Shown here piece by piece: positions 1 to 8,067 of a stretch of DNA of 64,000 nt; positions within the stretch are counted from its first letter, which is position 1, and the number at the start of each line of letters is the position of its first letter. The notes beneath the pieces were generated by a model, which saw only the letters and a program-made list of their open reading frames with translations, searched no databases and was not told where the DNA came from. Source of the DNA: DATKCF01 sp035513345 (GTDB lineage Bacteria; Gemmatimonadota; Gemmatimonadetes; Longimicrobiales; RSA9); the NCBI GenBank assembly GCA_035513345.1, contig DATKCF010000042.1, forward strand, positions 37,673 through 101,672. The letters are read 5' to 3'. Made by a program: the position numbers and the translations under genes.

Positions 1-552
1 GCCACGCTGTACAGCACGGAGTACTTCGAACTCGCGAAAGCGCACCTCAATCCCGGCGGCGTCATGACACAGTGGGTGCCGCTGTACGAGAGCACCGAGG
101 ACGTCGTCCAGAGTGAGATCGCCACGTTCTTCGAGGTATTTCCGAACGGCACCATATGGGGCAACGACATCAACGGCAGCGGCTACGATATTGTCCTTGC
201 GGGTCACGCCGAGCCGGCCGCCATTGACCTCGACGCGATGGAAGCACGCATGAGCCGGCCAGACCACGCTTTCGTCGCACGGTCCCTCGCCGAGGTCGGA
301 TTCTGGAACTGGATCGATCTGTTCTCGACCTACGCCGGCCGGGCCAGCGACCTCTCGCCATGGCTCGCCGGCGCCGAGATCAACCGTGATCGCAGCCTCC
401 ACCTCATGTACCTGGCCGGCATGGCACCCAACGTGTACGAGAATGCGCAGATCTACTCCAACATGCTCCGCTACCGGCGGTTTCCGGAGGATCTGTTCAC
501 CGGGTCGGCCGCTTTGAGGGACGGTCTGCGCGCGAATCTTCTCGGGGAGTGA
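1..552 (+). CDS. Spermidine synthase-like protein, C-terminal part (5' end outside window)
   Basis: The reading frame is open from base 1 and ends at the TGA at 550-552, so the start lies upstream of the window. The first residues (ATLYSTEYFELAKAHLNPGG, then VMTQWVPLYES) match the C-terminal half of the Rossmann methyltransferase-like domain of spermidine synthases and of the membrane-fused spermidine synthase-like proteins. In that family an LYSxEFYxLxxxxLxPGGVxxQWxPL stretch follows the cofactor-binding core. The N-terminal substrate-binding residues are missing, so I cannot tell a true polyamine aminopropyltransferase from the multi-TM fused type. The long tail after this motif favours the fused type. 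The stop overlaps a GTG at 549, but the next gene probably starts further on. Confidence 0.7.
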   Translation, partial: ATLYSTEYFELAKAHLNPGGVMTQWVPLYESTEDVVQSEIATFFEVFPNGTIWGNDINGSGYDIVLAGHAEPAAIDLDAMEARMSRPDHAFVARSLAEVGFWNWIDLFSTYAGRASDLSPWLAGAEINRDRSLHLMYLAGMAPNVYENAQIYSNMLRYRRFPEDLFTGSAALRDGLRANLLGE

Positions 553-587
553 GCCCCGACCGTTGCCCCCTTTTCATGGAGTCCGCA

Positions 588-1268
588 GTGAAGACGAATC
601 TGTCATTTGCATATCCGACGCTGGCAGTTCTCCTGCCGGTTGCCGTTTTCCTCGGCTGGCGGCAGCAGCCGCCGGAACCGGCCTTGCCGGATCGAGTCGC
701 GGCGGTCGTGCCGGCGCCACTCGAGCGTGAGTTTCGGCTCGTCGTTGCGGAGGATGGCAATGAAGTCCGGTACCGGGTGAGGGAGCAGCTCGCGCGTATC
801 GAGTTTCCGAGTGACGCCGTGGGTGCCACGACCGCGGTGACGGGTGCGCTCGTGATAGCGGATGACGGCTCGGTCATGCGCGATGCATCGAGGTTCGTGG
901 TCGACCTGACGGGACTGAAGAGCGACAGTGACAGGCGAGATGGCTACATCCAGCGGCGCACGCTCGAAACAGAGACGTATCCGAACGTCGAGTTCGCGCC
1001 CACGGCCATCACGGGGCTTGCGACGCCGCCGCAGTCGATGGGCGATCTGACGCTCACCGTCGTCGGCGACATGACGATTCACGGCACGACGAAGCCGGTA
1101 ACGTGGGCTGTGACTGCGCGAGCGGCGGACGGCGACTACACGGGCACGGCGAAGACGGCGTTCACGTTCGAGGACTTCGGTCTGACGAAGCCGCGGGTCG
1201 CGTCCGTGCTGAGTGTGGTCGACACGATCCGACTCGAGTACGATTTCAGGCTGGTCCCGCAGCGGTAA
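588..1268 (+). CDS. YceI family protein
   Basis: About 226 aa. An N-terminal hydrophobic segment (roughly residues 5-22) looks like a signal anchor or signal peptide. The rest is a YceI-like lipocalin-type beta-barrel, shown by alternating strands, the VRYRVREQL entry strand, the motif SDRRDGYIQRRTLETETYPN and the later GDMTIHGTTKPVTW. YceI proteins are secreted or periplasmic and bind long-chain isoprenoid-like ligands; the ligand here is unknown. I chose the GTG at 588 because GGAG at 578-581 sits six bases upstream and the signal segment follows at once. The frame also has GTG 549 and ATG 576. The gene is convergent with the metalloprotease, with a strong hairpin between them. Confidence 0.82.
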   Translation: MKTNLSFAYPTLAVLLPVAVFLGWRQQPPEPALPDRVAAVVPAPLEREFRLVVAEDGNEVRYRVREQLARIEFPSDAVGATTAVTGALVIADDGSVMRDASRFVVDLTGLKSDSDRRDGYIQRRTLETETYPNVEFAPTAITGLATPPQSMGDLTLTVVGDMTIHGTTKPVTWAVTARAADGDYTGTAKTAFTFEDFGLTKPRVASVLSVVDTIRLEYDFRLVPQR

Positions 1269-1337
1269 ACATCGCGGCGAGCCGTCAGCATTGACTGCCG
1301 GGTTGGAAGCGACGACAGCACGGTCCTGAATCGAAAA

Positions 1338-1369
1338 CCGGGGCTGACCTCGATCGAGGCCAGCCCCGG
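1338..1369. terminator. Bidirectional terminator hairpin between convergent genes
   Basis: A near-perfect inverted repeat (CCGGGGCTGACCTCG pairing with CGAGGCCAGCCCCGG, one G-U-type position) lies between the stops of the YceI gene and the metalloprotease gene. Reading on the minus strand the stem is followed by TTTT, so it best serves the metalloprotease transcript. A hairpin with the same GGGGCTGG...CCAGCCCC core recurs at 25424-25453. Confidence 0.65.
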
Positions 1370-1392
1370 CCTGGTTCTCCTGCAGGTCCCGG

Positions 1393-3891
1393 TCAGTCGT
1401 TGCCGAGGATCCTGTCGATCTCCATCACAACGTCACGCAGGTGCAGCCTGGTCATGGCATCGCCTGCGCGGCCGACCGCGTTCTGTACGGCCTGACGCAG
1501 GTCGACGAGGTGTCCGCGCATCGCGGGCCTGACGTCGGAGATGAAGTTGGCGGCGCCGCCGCCACCGCCGCCACCGCCAGCCGGTGCTTCGGCGGCTGGC
1601 TCTTCAGGCACCACGAGTTCCTCGATGGCTTCGATGTAGGCGCGCTGGAGGTTCCGCCTGTATACGTTGATGCGGATGTTCTGGCCGGACAGTTCCGACC
1701 AGACGCCCGCTCGCGTGCCATCGAGCAGATCGGCGATCGTATAGGACTGGCCGGCGGGCATCAGCGCCTCGTACTCGATCAGCCGGTTCAGGCGGTTCAA
1801 GTTGAACAGACCGTTGATCACTCCTGCCTGGGCCTGGCGGATTCGTGCGACCTGGCCTTCCGCCTGAATGCGGAACAGTATCTCGTCGTCTAGCAGGAAC
1901 TCCGGTACCAGGAATGCGTTCTGCCTCAGGTATGCAAGGGCTTCCACCTGCCTGGCCTTCGTTGTGGGCGCGAAGCGCGGACCGGTGCCGTAGCGCTCCT
2001 GCGTTTCGGCGCTGCCGACGATCGCGGCTACGTGGCCGTTGTAGCGGCCCCACTGGCTCACGATGTTGCCGTACAGTTCGTTGAGCAGAGAGTAGTCCTT
2101 GCCCGGTCTCTCGGCGACACGGATCAGCATGCCCGCGACACGCTCGAGATTGCGCATGCCGAGCCCGCTCGACTTGACCGCGTCCTCGTCACCGACAGCC
2201 TCGGTGAGGTTGAACGGGTCGTTCGGCGAATCACTGGTCGTGAACCGGAACCACGGGACCGTGTCCTGCATCCGCGACCACTGATCCAGCGTTGCCCATT
2301 CCTCGTCCGGCGTGTGCGCCCCCGGGATCGGCTTGTGGCCCCACATTACGACGAACTTGTCGTAAGGCCCCACGCGCGGGATCAGCAGTTCGGGCGGGAT
2401 GTTGTCCTCCGGTTGCACGACGTAGTTGAAGCGCGAATAGTCCATGAGCGTCGCGACGTGACCGCCCATGCGCCGCAGGAACGCCTCGCTGCGAATACTG
2501 TCCGCCGGATACATCGCACTGGCCTTCATGTTGTGCGGATAGCCGATCGAGTGGCCCACCTCATGGGCCACGACGTACTCGACGAGTTCGCCCATCAGCG
2601 AGTCCGGCAGCGGCAGGTTCTGTACGCGCGGATCGAGCGGGCCGACCTGTGTGAAGTACCAGTTGCGCAGCAGATTCTGCACATTGTGGAACATGTTGAC
2701 CTCGCCCTTGATGATCTGGCCGGAGCGAGGGTCGACGGTCTGACCGCCTGTTGCGTTCTGCGTGCCGGACGGCCGCCAGTAGATGATCGAGTGGCGTGCG
2801 TCCCAGATGCGCCAGTCGGGATCGTCCGCAGGTGGGTTCAGGCCGAGAATCGCGTTGCTGAAGCCGGCCTCCTCGAACGCGGGCTGCCATGCCTCGATGC
2901 CGCTCTTGATCCACGGCTTGAGCCAGTCGGGCGTGGCCGGATCGATGTAGTAGATGATCGGCTCGACCGGGTCCGACACGGCGGCCGCCGGATTCCGCTT
3001 CTCCAGCTTGAACCGGCGGATGTAGCGGCGCTCCTCGGCGCGGTGCTCAGGCCGGCTGAAGTCGATGTACGTGATCGAGTTGAAGCCGACACGCGCGTCA
3101 TGCAGCCTCGGCATCATCGGTGTTTCGGTCAGCTTGTAGATGCTGTAGTGCATGGGCACGCTCACGGCGACCTGGGCACCGCCAGGGGCGGCAGCACCTC
3201 CGCGGCCGCCGCGGCCACCGGCTGCTGGTGGAGCCTGGTTGGCCGTCTGCACCGCTTCCACGTTGACGACATCCGGATACGCCGACACGTGCTCGATGAA
3301 GCTGCGGTCGGTCTGAACGCTCGCGATGCCGGCGAGTTCCGTGATGTTGGACGTGAAAAGCCGTGTCGCGTCGATCACGGCGGCGCTGTCCGGACCCCAT
3401 GACTCGACGTTGAAGCTGGCAATGATGCCACCCGTCCGGATCGGCTCGACCGCCTGTGCGATCGCGCTCGACGGATCGGCCGTCTGGTTGTAGGCCATCC
3501 GGCGCAGCAGGATCCGGTTGCCTTCACGCTCGAACCGCACGAACACGTTACGGTTGGTGCCGGAACCGAAGGCCCTCGACCGGCCGAGGATCAGCATGTC
3601 CTTGCCGAACTCGCTTTGCGGGATCTCGAAGAAGAGGTCGTCACCGATGCGGTGCGCCTTGAACAGCCCGGCCACAGACCTCGCCTCGGCCGTGATGACG
3701 CGGTTGTACGCACGTGGCTGGGCAGCCGCGCCACCGCCGCGACCACCTTGCCCGCCCGCGCGGCCCTGCGCCGCTGTATCGGTCTGGGCCGGCGAGGGCG
3801 CCGCCGGTTCGGGGCTCCGCGAGCACGCCGCCACCGCGACGATCGTGACCGCGAACGCCATCATTCGCATGGGCTGGTTCGAGCGACTCAT
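1393..3891 (-). CDS. Zinc-dependent metalloprotease lipoprotein (DUF5117/DUF5118 type)
   Basis: About 832 aa. The N-terminus starts MSRSNQPMRMM, followed by a short hydrophobic stretch ending VAVAACS, a plausible lipobox. A Gly/Ala/Gln-rich linker comes next. The body matches the DUF5118-DUF5117-DUF4953 metalloproteases of Bacteroidota and Gemmatimonadota. The zinc motif HEVGHSIGYPHNM (around 2540-2580) is the extended HExxHxxGxxH signature, and 'YYIDPATPDWLKPWIKSGIEAW' precedes it as in the family. A low-complexity Gly run occurs near the C-terminus. I chose the ATG at 3889-3891 because GGAGTGAGAAC lies directly upstream. The frame stays open further upstream but without signal-peptide character. 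It is divergent from the histidine kinase gene. Confidence 0.85.
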   Translation of the reverse strand: MSRSNQPMRMMAFAVTIVAVAACSRSPEPAAPSPAQTDTAAQGRAGGQGGRGGGAAAQPRAYNRVITAEARSVAGLFKAHRIGDDLFFEIPQSEFGKDMLILGRSRAFGSGTNRNVFVRFEREGNRILLRRMAYNQTADPSSAIAQAVEPIRTGGIIASFNVESWGPDSAAVIDATRLFTSNITELAGIASVQTDRSFIEHVSAYPDVVNVEAVQTANQAPPAAGGRGGRGGAAAPGGAQVAVSVPMHYSIYKLTETPMMPRLHDARVGFNSITYIDFSRPEHRAEERRYIRRFKLEKRNPAAAVSDPVEPIIYYIDPATPDWLKPWIKSGIEAWQPAFEEAGFSNAILGLNPPADDPDWRIWDARHSIIYWRPSGTQNATGGQTVDPRSGQIIKGEVNMFHNVQNLLRNWYFTQVGPLDPRVQNLPLPDSLMGELVEYVVAHEVGHSIGYPHNMKASAMYPADSIRSEAFLRRMGGHVATLMDYSRFNYVVQPEDNIPPELLIPRVGPYDKFVVMWGHKPIPGAHTPDEEWATLDQWSRMQDTVPWFRFTTSDSPNDPFNLTEAVGDEDAVKSSGLGMRNLERVAGMLIRVAERPGKDYSLLNELYGNIVSQWGRYNGHVAAIVGSAETQERYGTGPRFAPTTKARQVEALAYLRQNAFLVPEFLLDDEILFRIQAEGQVARIRQAQAGVINGLFNLNRLNRLIEYEALMPAGQSYTIADLLDGTRAGVWSELSGQNIRINVYRRNLQRAYIEAIEELVVPEEPAAEAPAGGGGGGGGAANFISDVRPAMRGHLVDLRQAVQNAVGRAGDAMTRLHLRDVVMEIDRILGND

Positions 3892-4183
3892 GTTCTCACT
3901 CCGGTATCGGGTAGGAACGGGTTCCGCTTCGGCATTGAACGGCAGCGGGTACATCGGGTTTTTCAGGTCCGCACATCGGTTTCCAGACCCGGGGGCCGGT
4001 AAGATCGCGATGCATGCCATTGTTGTAAAGGCGAGATGCGCCGACATCGGGTACGGACGCGTCCCTGGCGGCGCATCCTTACATGGAACATACATTCACC
4101 GTACGGCTTCCGATCGGCAGGTCGTTGCGGCTGCCACCGTGTCGGCTCTACGATGGACGGTCCTCAATCGGTAGATTGCGTTG
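3892..4183. promoter_or_regulatory. Divergent intergenic region, metalloprotease / histidine kinase
   Basis: 292 bp between two divergent starts, presumably with a promoter in each direction. I see no convincing sigma-70 pair. One ATCCTTAC (4075-4082) resembles the TTCCTTAC elements found twice downstream of the response regulator at 6603-6630, so it could be a half-site for autoregulation. Nothing else is recognisable. Confidence 0.3.
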
Positions 4184-5905
4184 ATGAGACCCGGATCGTT
4201 CCTGCCATCGTTCGACCGGCGTCGCCGGCTGCTGCCCGGCACGACGCTGCTGGTGCCGCTGCTGGCGGCCACGCTGGGGCTGGCCGTGTATCTGGGCTGG
4301 CAGGCCATCGATGCGGTACGCTCGCACCGGACGGCTGCGGAGTCAGCATTGCGCGACTACGGGCGCATGGCGGCGTGGCAGTACGCAGGCATTGTGAAGG
4401 ACGAGCTCGACGGTGTGTTCCACGACCTGATGAGCGACGTTCCGCGGGTCCGGCGGACCGGGCGGCCCAACGGCTATCGCGGAACGGACGAGTGGATCAT
4501 CGCCGAGATGCGTGAAGAGATGCGCGACCTGCGGTGCGCATGTCCGACGCTGCGCGATCCGGCGCTGGTATTCAAGGCGCAGATCGAGTCCCGGCAAACC
4601 ACGGCGTTCGGAGAGACGAGCGTGTCGGCAGGAGCGCTGACCCGCCTCGCGGACGCGCTGGCGGAGCGGTACGACGAGCTGTACCGTCACCGCTACGCGG
4701 TCGTGTCGCTGGCACCGGGCACGGTTCTGGACGGTGCGACTGCGGTTGCGTACGCGGCGACAGAGGAACAGGACGGCAGCATCACGCTGTTCGGGTTTGC
4801 GACGCCGGTCGCGGCATGGGGCGAGTTGTTCGACTCCTGGTTCGACCGCGCTCCACTGCTGCCGCCCGCGATCACCGGAGATCTGCCCAACGACTCGTTG
4901 TTGCACGTGATCGTCAGCGGTCCGTACGGCGAGATCGTGTTCGAGTCCACAGCGTCGTTTTCTCCCGCGCTCAGCGCGTTCGACACGCTGGTTCACGAGT
5001 TCGGCCCGTTCGTCGTAGGCGCCGCCGTGCGGCCTGACGCGGCTGCCCGGCTCATCATCGGTGGGTTGCCACAGTCGAAACTGCCACTGATCCTGGGCCT
5101 GCTGCTGTTGACGGTGCTGGTCGGGTTCGCCGCACTGTTCCAGCTCGCTCGCGAGCGACAGCTGGCTCGTCTTCGTGACGACTTCGTTTCCGGCGTGAGT
5201 CACGAGCTGCGGACGCCGCTGGCGCAGATCCGGATGTTTGCCGAACTTCAGGAATCGGGGAAGCTGCGATCGGAAGAGGATCGAGCGCGCGCGATCTCGG
5301 TGATTCACCGCGAATCGCGACGCCTGACGCACCTGGTCGACAACATCCTGCGCTTCTCGCGACTGCGGCGCGCCATCGCGACACGGCTTCTGCGCGGCGA
5401 GATCCAGGTCGATTCCGCCGTCCACGATCTCATCGAAGGGTTTCAGCCGCTCGCGAACGCGCGTGGCATGGCCATCGAATCGCGCGTCGATCCCGGTCTC
5501 GCCATTGTAGCGAACGCCGACGCGCTCAACCAGATGTTGCTCAACATGCTCGACAACGCGGTCAAGTACGGGCCGCGCGGCCAGGTCATCGCGCTGGACG
5601 TCGAGCGCAGGCGAGACACCGCCGTGTTCACGATTCAGGATCAGGGCCCCGGCATCCCGGCAACGGAACGGCGTCGCATATGGGATCCCTACTACCGTCT
5701 TGGCCGGGATCGTGAGTCACCCGCGCCCGGCACCGGCATCGGGCTGGCCGTCGTGGCGCAGCTCGCGGAGCTCAACGGCGGTGGCGTGTCAGTCGACGAC
5801 GCACCCGGTGGCGGCGCCCGGTTCACGCTGCGGCTTCCCGCCGTGCCGGCATCGCCGCCGTTGTCATCGTCGCGCTCGACGGACCGGCAGGAGGTCGGTG
5901 CGTGA
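4184..5905 (+). CDS. Sensor histidine kinase (HisKA/HATPase, periplasmic sensor)
   Basis: About 573 aa, an inner-membrane sensor. TM1 is near residues 20-39 and TM2 near 299-323. They enclose a periplasmic domain of about 260 residues with no motif I recognise. The cytosolic part has the H-box SHELRTPLAQIR (His near residue 339), the N-box NMLDNAVKYG, the G1 box DQGPGIP and the G2 box GTGIGLAVV. There is no clear HAMP domain; TM2 is followed almost directly by the dimerisation helix. The ATG at 4184 directly follows an in-frame TTG, and the Shine-Dalgarno is weak. The stop overlaps the GTG start of the response regulator by 4 bp, so the two form a translationally coupled pair. Confidence 0.88.
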   Translation: MRPGSFLPSFDRRRRLLPGTTLLVPLLAATLGLAVYLGWQAIDAVRSHRTAAESALRDYGRMAAWQYAGIVKDELDGVFHDLMSDVPRVRRTGRPNGYRGTDEWIIAEMREEMRDLRCACPTLRDPALVFKAQIESRQTTAFGETSVSAGALTRLADALAERYDELYRHRYAVVSLAPGTVLDGATAVAYAATEEQDGSITLFGFATPVAAWGELFDSWFDRAPLLPPAITGDLPNDSLLHVIVSGPYGEIVFESTASFSPALSAFDTLVHEFGPFVVGAAVRPDAAARLIIGGLPQSKLPLILGLLLLTVLVGFAALFQLARERQLARLRDDFVSGVSHELRTPLAQIRMFAELQESGKLRSEEDRARAISVIHRESRRLTHLVDNILRFSRLRRAIATRLLRGEIQVDSAVHDLIEGFQPLANARGMAIESRVDPGLAIVANADALNQMLLNMLDNAVKYGPRGQVIALDVERRRDTAVFTIQDQGPGIPATERRRIWDPYYRLGRDRESPAPGTGIGLAVVAQLAELNGGGVSVDDAPGGGARFTLRLPAVPASPPLSSSRSTDRQEVGA

Positions 5906-6588
5906 ACCGCGTCCTGATCATCGAGGACAACGAGGACCTTGCCTTCGGCCTGCGCACGGCGCTCGAGTTCGAAGGGTATGCGGTGAACGTCGCCGGTGAC
6001 GGCAAGGTCGGTCTCGAAGCCGTAGTCGCCGACCCGCCCGACCTCGTGGTCCTCGACCTCATGCTGCCCGGCCTGGACGGGTACGCCGTGCTGCGCGAGC
6101 TGAGGCAACGGGGCGTCCACGTGCCCGTTCTGATCCTGACGGCGCGCGGCGAGGAAGCGGACGTAGTGCTGGGCTTCGACTGCGGTGCCGACGACTACGT
6201 CACCAAGCCATTCAGCACCGCCGAACTGCTGGCCCGTGCGCGCGCATTGCTGCGCCGGTCCGGCATGAACGCGACCGGCCAGCCCGAGACGGAGCGGTTC
6301 GGCGAAATCGAGGTGGACCCCGCGGCAAGGACGGTCAACGCGGAAGGACGGCAGGTAGACCTCTCGCCCAAGGAGTTCGATCTCCTGCTCGTGCTCCTGC
6401 GCCGGCGAGGCGCCACCGCGACTCGTGCCGAACTGCTCAAGGAAGTCTGGCGCTACGAGAACACCGACGTGATGACGCGGACCGTCGACATCCACGTCGC
6501 CGAATTGCGCCGCAAGCTCGAAGCCGATCCCTCGAATCCCCGTCACATCCTTACGGTCCGCAAGGTCGGATACCGGCTCAAGCCGTGA
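5902..6588 (+). CDS. OmpR/PhoB-family response regulator
   Basis: 228 aa. The receiver domain has the acidic pocket (E8/D9), phosphoacceptor D52 in VVLDLMLPG, T80 and K102 in YVTKPF. The winged-helix effector domain follows, with LSPKEFDLLLVLLRRRG, the recognition-helix region TRTVDIHVAELRRKLE and the terminal hairpin ILTVRKVGYRLKP. GTG start with AGGAGG upstream, overlapping the kinase stop (GTGA). It is the cognate partner of the kinase before it. The tandem repeats that begin six bases after its stop (6594-6641) are a plausible binding array upstream of the following outer-membrane gene. Confidence 0.92.
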   Translation: MNRVLIIEDNEDLAFGLRTALEFEGYAVNVAGDGKVGLEAVVADPPDLVVLDLMLPGLDGYAVLRELRQRGVHVPVLILTARGEEADVVLGFDCGADDYVTKPFSTAELLARARALLRRSGMNATGQPETERFGEIEVDPAARTVNAEGRQVDLSPKEFDLLLVLLRRRGATATRAELLKEVWRYENTDVMTRTVDIHVAELRRKLEADPSNPRHILTVRKVGYRLKP

Positions 6589-6593
6589 TGCTG

Positions 6594-6678
6594 CCGGACA
6601 CGTTCCTTACAATCCGGACGGATTCCTTACGACACCCGGACGACAGTCCGTTGTGCCGCGGATTGGCGTACGGATACC
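6594..6678 (+). promoter_or_regulatory. Operator-like tandem repeat block with candidate promoter
   Basis: CCGGAC occurs at 6594-6599, 6614-6619 and 6636-6641, alternating with TTCCTTAC at 6603-6610 and 6623-6630. The spacing is about 20-22 bp, or two helical turns. OmpR-family regulators bind direct repeats on one face of DNA, so this block beside an OmpR-type gene may be its target. A candidate promoter, TTGTGC (6651-6656) with a 16-bp spacer and GATACC (6673-6678), follows and would transcribe the gene at 6746. The repeats are seen; the function is inferred. Confidence 0.45.
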
Positions 6679-6689
6679 TTTGGAGATGA

Positions 6690-6720
6690 CACGCCGCACG
6701 GACGCAAACCGTGCGGCGTG
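6690..6720 (+). other. 12-bp perfect hairpin in the leader of the 6746 gene
   Basis: CACGCCGCACGG pairs perfectly with CCGTGCGGCGTG across a 7-base loop. It lacks a T run and lies after the candidate promoter and ten bases before the Shine-Dalgarno AGGGAG (6731-6736). It is either a terminator of the two-component operon or a 5'-UTR structure of the next gene; the position favours the second. Confidence 0.45.
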
Positions 6721-6745
6721 ATCACGAAACAGGGAGACTTCGGGC

Positions 6746-8053
6746 ATGCTGCTGTCGAACAGAATAAATTGGATCATACGACTCACCGTCGTGCTGGCGG
6801 CCGCGACGTTTTTCGCCGAGCCTGCGGCGGCGCAGGAGCCGGACACGGCAGCCTCTTCGGCACTGCGTGTCTACCTCGACTGCCGGCGGTGCGATTTCGA
6901 CCATTTCAGGCGTGAAGTGACGTTCGTCGACTACATGCGCGACCAGGGGACGGCGGAGGTCCACGTACTGGTTACGTCTCAGGGCACCGGCGCGGGTGGC
7001 CAGCAGTACTCGTTCTTCTTCATTGGCGAAGAGCGATTCGCGGGCAGGCAGGACACGCTGTACTTCACGTCCAGTCAGGACATGACGGACGATGAAGTGC
7101 GGACGGGCCTGACGCGGACGTTTGCGCTCGGACTCGTGCCATACGCTGCCAGGACCAGCCTGCGCAGAGGAATGGCGGTATTGTACGAACGTGGCGAGGC
7201 TGCGGACGGCGCGCGTTCGACGATGCAGGTCGATCCGTGGAAACTGTGGGTTTTCCAGACGCGACTAGGCGGGTCGGTCGAAGGGGAGAGTCGCCAGAGT
7301 TCGGTCTCGATGGATGGCTCGCTGTCGGCGAACCGGACGACCGAGGCCATGAAGGCGGACTTGAACGTGAACGCTCGCTACGAGGAAGAACACTTCGAAT
7401 TGAGCAGTGGCGAGGAGATCACGAGCCTCACGCGTAACGCCACCCTGCGATCGACGATCGTGTTCTCGCTGAGTCCGCACTGGTCGGCGGGATTCCGCGC
7501 GACGGCCGAGACGTCGACGCGCTCGAACCACGATCTGTCGCTGCGCGCATCGCCGGCCATCGAATACAACATCTACCCGTATGCGGAATCGACGCGTCGC
7601 CAGATCACTTTCATGTACACGCTCGGGCCGGTCTATTTCCGCTACGATGAGGAGACGCTGTTCCGCGAGACCGAGGAACTGAGAGTGCAACAGAGTCTCG
7701 ACGTTTCGGCGAGCTTCCGGCAGCCGTGGGGCGACCTCAACCTCTCTGTCGAGGGCAGCAACTACATGCATGATTGGGAGCGGCACCGCGTCGAGCTGGA
7801 CGGCGGTCTCGACATTCGCCTGTTCCGCGGTTTTAGCCTCGACGTCCGCGGCAGCGTGGCCCGCATCAAGGACCAGCTCAACGTGCCACTGGAGGATGTC
7901 AGTGACGAGGACATCCTGCTCGAGCTTCGCGAGCTGGGCACGGACTTCGAGTACGAGTTCAACATCGGTATCAGATACACGTTCGGCTCCGCCTTCAACA
8001 ACGTGGTCAATCCGCGGATGTGGCGAGACGGTAGGGGGGGCGGGTTCTTCTGA
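6746..8053 (+). CDS. Conserved hypothetical outer-membrane protein
   Basis: 435 aa with a Sec signal peptide (cleavage after AEPAAA, about residue 29). The mature N-terminus has the motif VYLDCRRCDFDHFRREVTFV, known from uncharacterised proteins of Bacteroidota and Gemmatimonadota. The C-terminal two thirds alternate short amphipathic strands (for example the SLSANRTTEAMKADLNVNAR region) and end in GFF, so a beta-barrel is likely. Function unknown. AGGGAG lies nine bases before the ATG. It follows the two-component pair and may be regulated by it. A run of seven G just before the stop encodes RGGG. The stop is 14 bp from that of the convergent M20 gene. Confidence 0.7.
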   Translation: MLLSNRINWIIRLTVVLAAATFFAEPAAAQEPDTAASSALRVYLDCRRCDFDHFRREVTFVDYMRDQGTAEVHVLVTSQGTGAGGQQYSFFFIGEERFAGRQDTLYFTSSQDMTDDEVRTGLTRTFALGLVPYAARTSLRRGMAVLYERGEAADGARSTMQVDPWKLWVFQTRLGGSVEGESRQSSVSMDGSLSANRTTEAMKADLNVNARYEEEHFELSSGEEITSLTRNATLRSTIVFSLSPHWSAGFRATAETSTRSNHDLSLRASPAIEYNIYPYAESTRRQITFMYTLGPVYFRYDEETLFRETEELRVQQSLDVSASFRQPWGDLNLSVEGSNYMHDWERHRVELDGGLDIRLFRGFSLDVRGSVARIKDQLNVPLEDVSDEDILLELRELGTDFEYEFNIGIRYTFGSAFNNVVNPRMWRDGRGGGFF

Positions 8054-8067
8054 TCAGGCCGCTTGCT

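Noticed and set aside
2032..3402. Long plus-strand open frame (456 codons) opposite the metalloprotease
   Set aside because: The minus strand holds the zinc motif and family blocks; the plus product is a low-complexity Arg/Asp/Val shadow.
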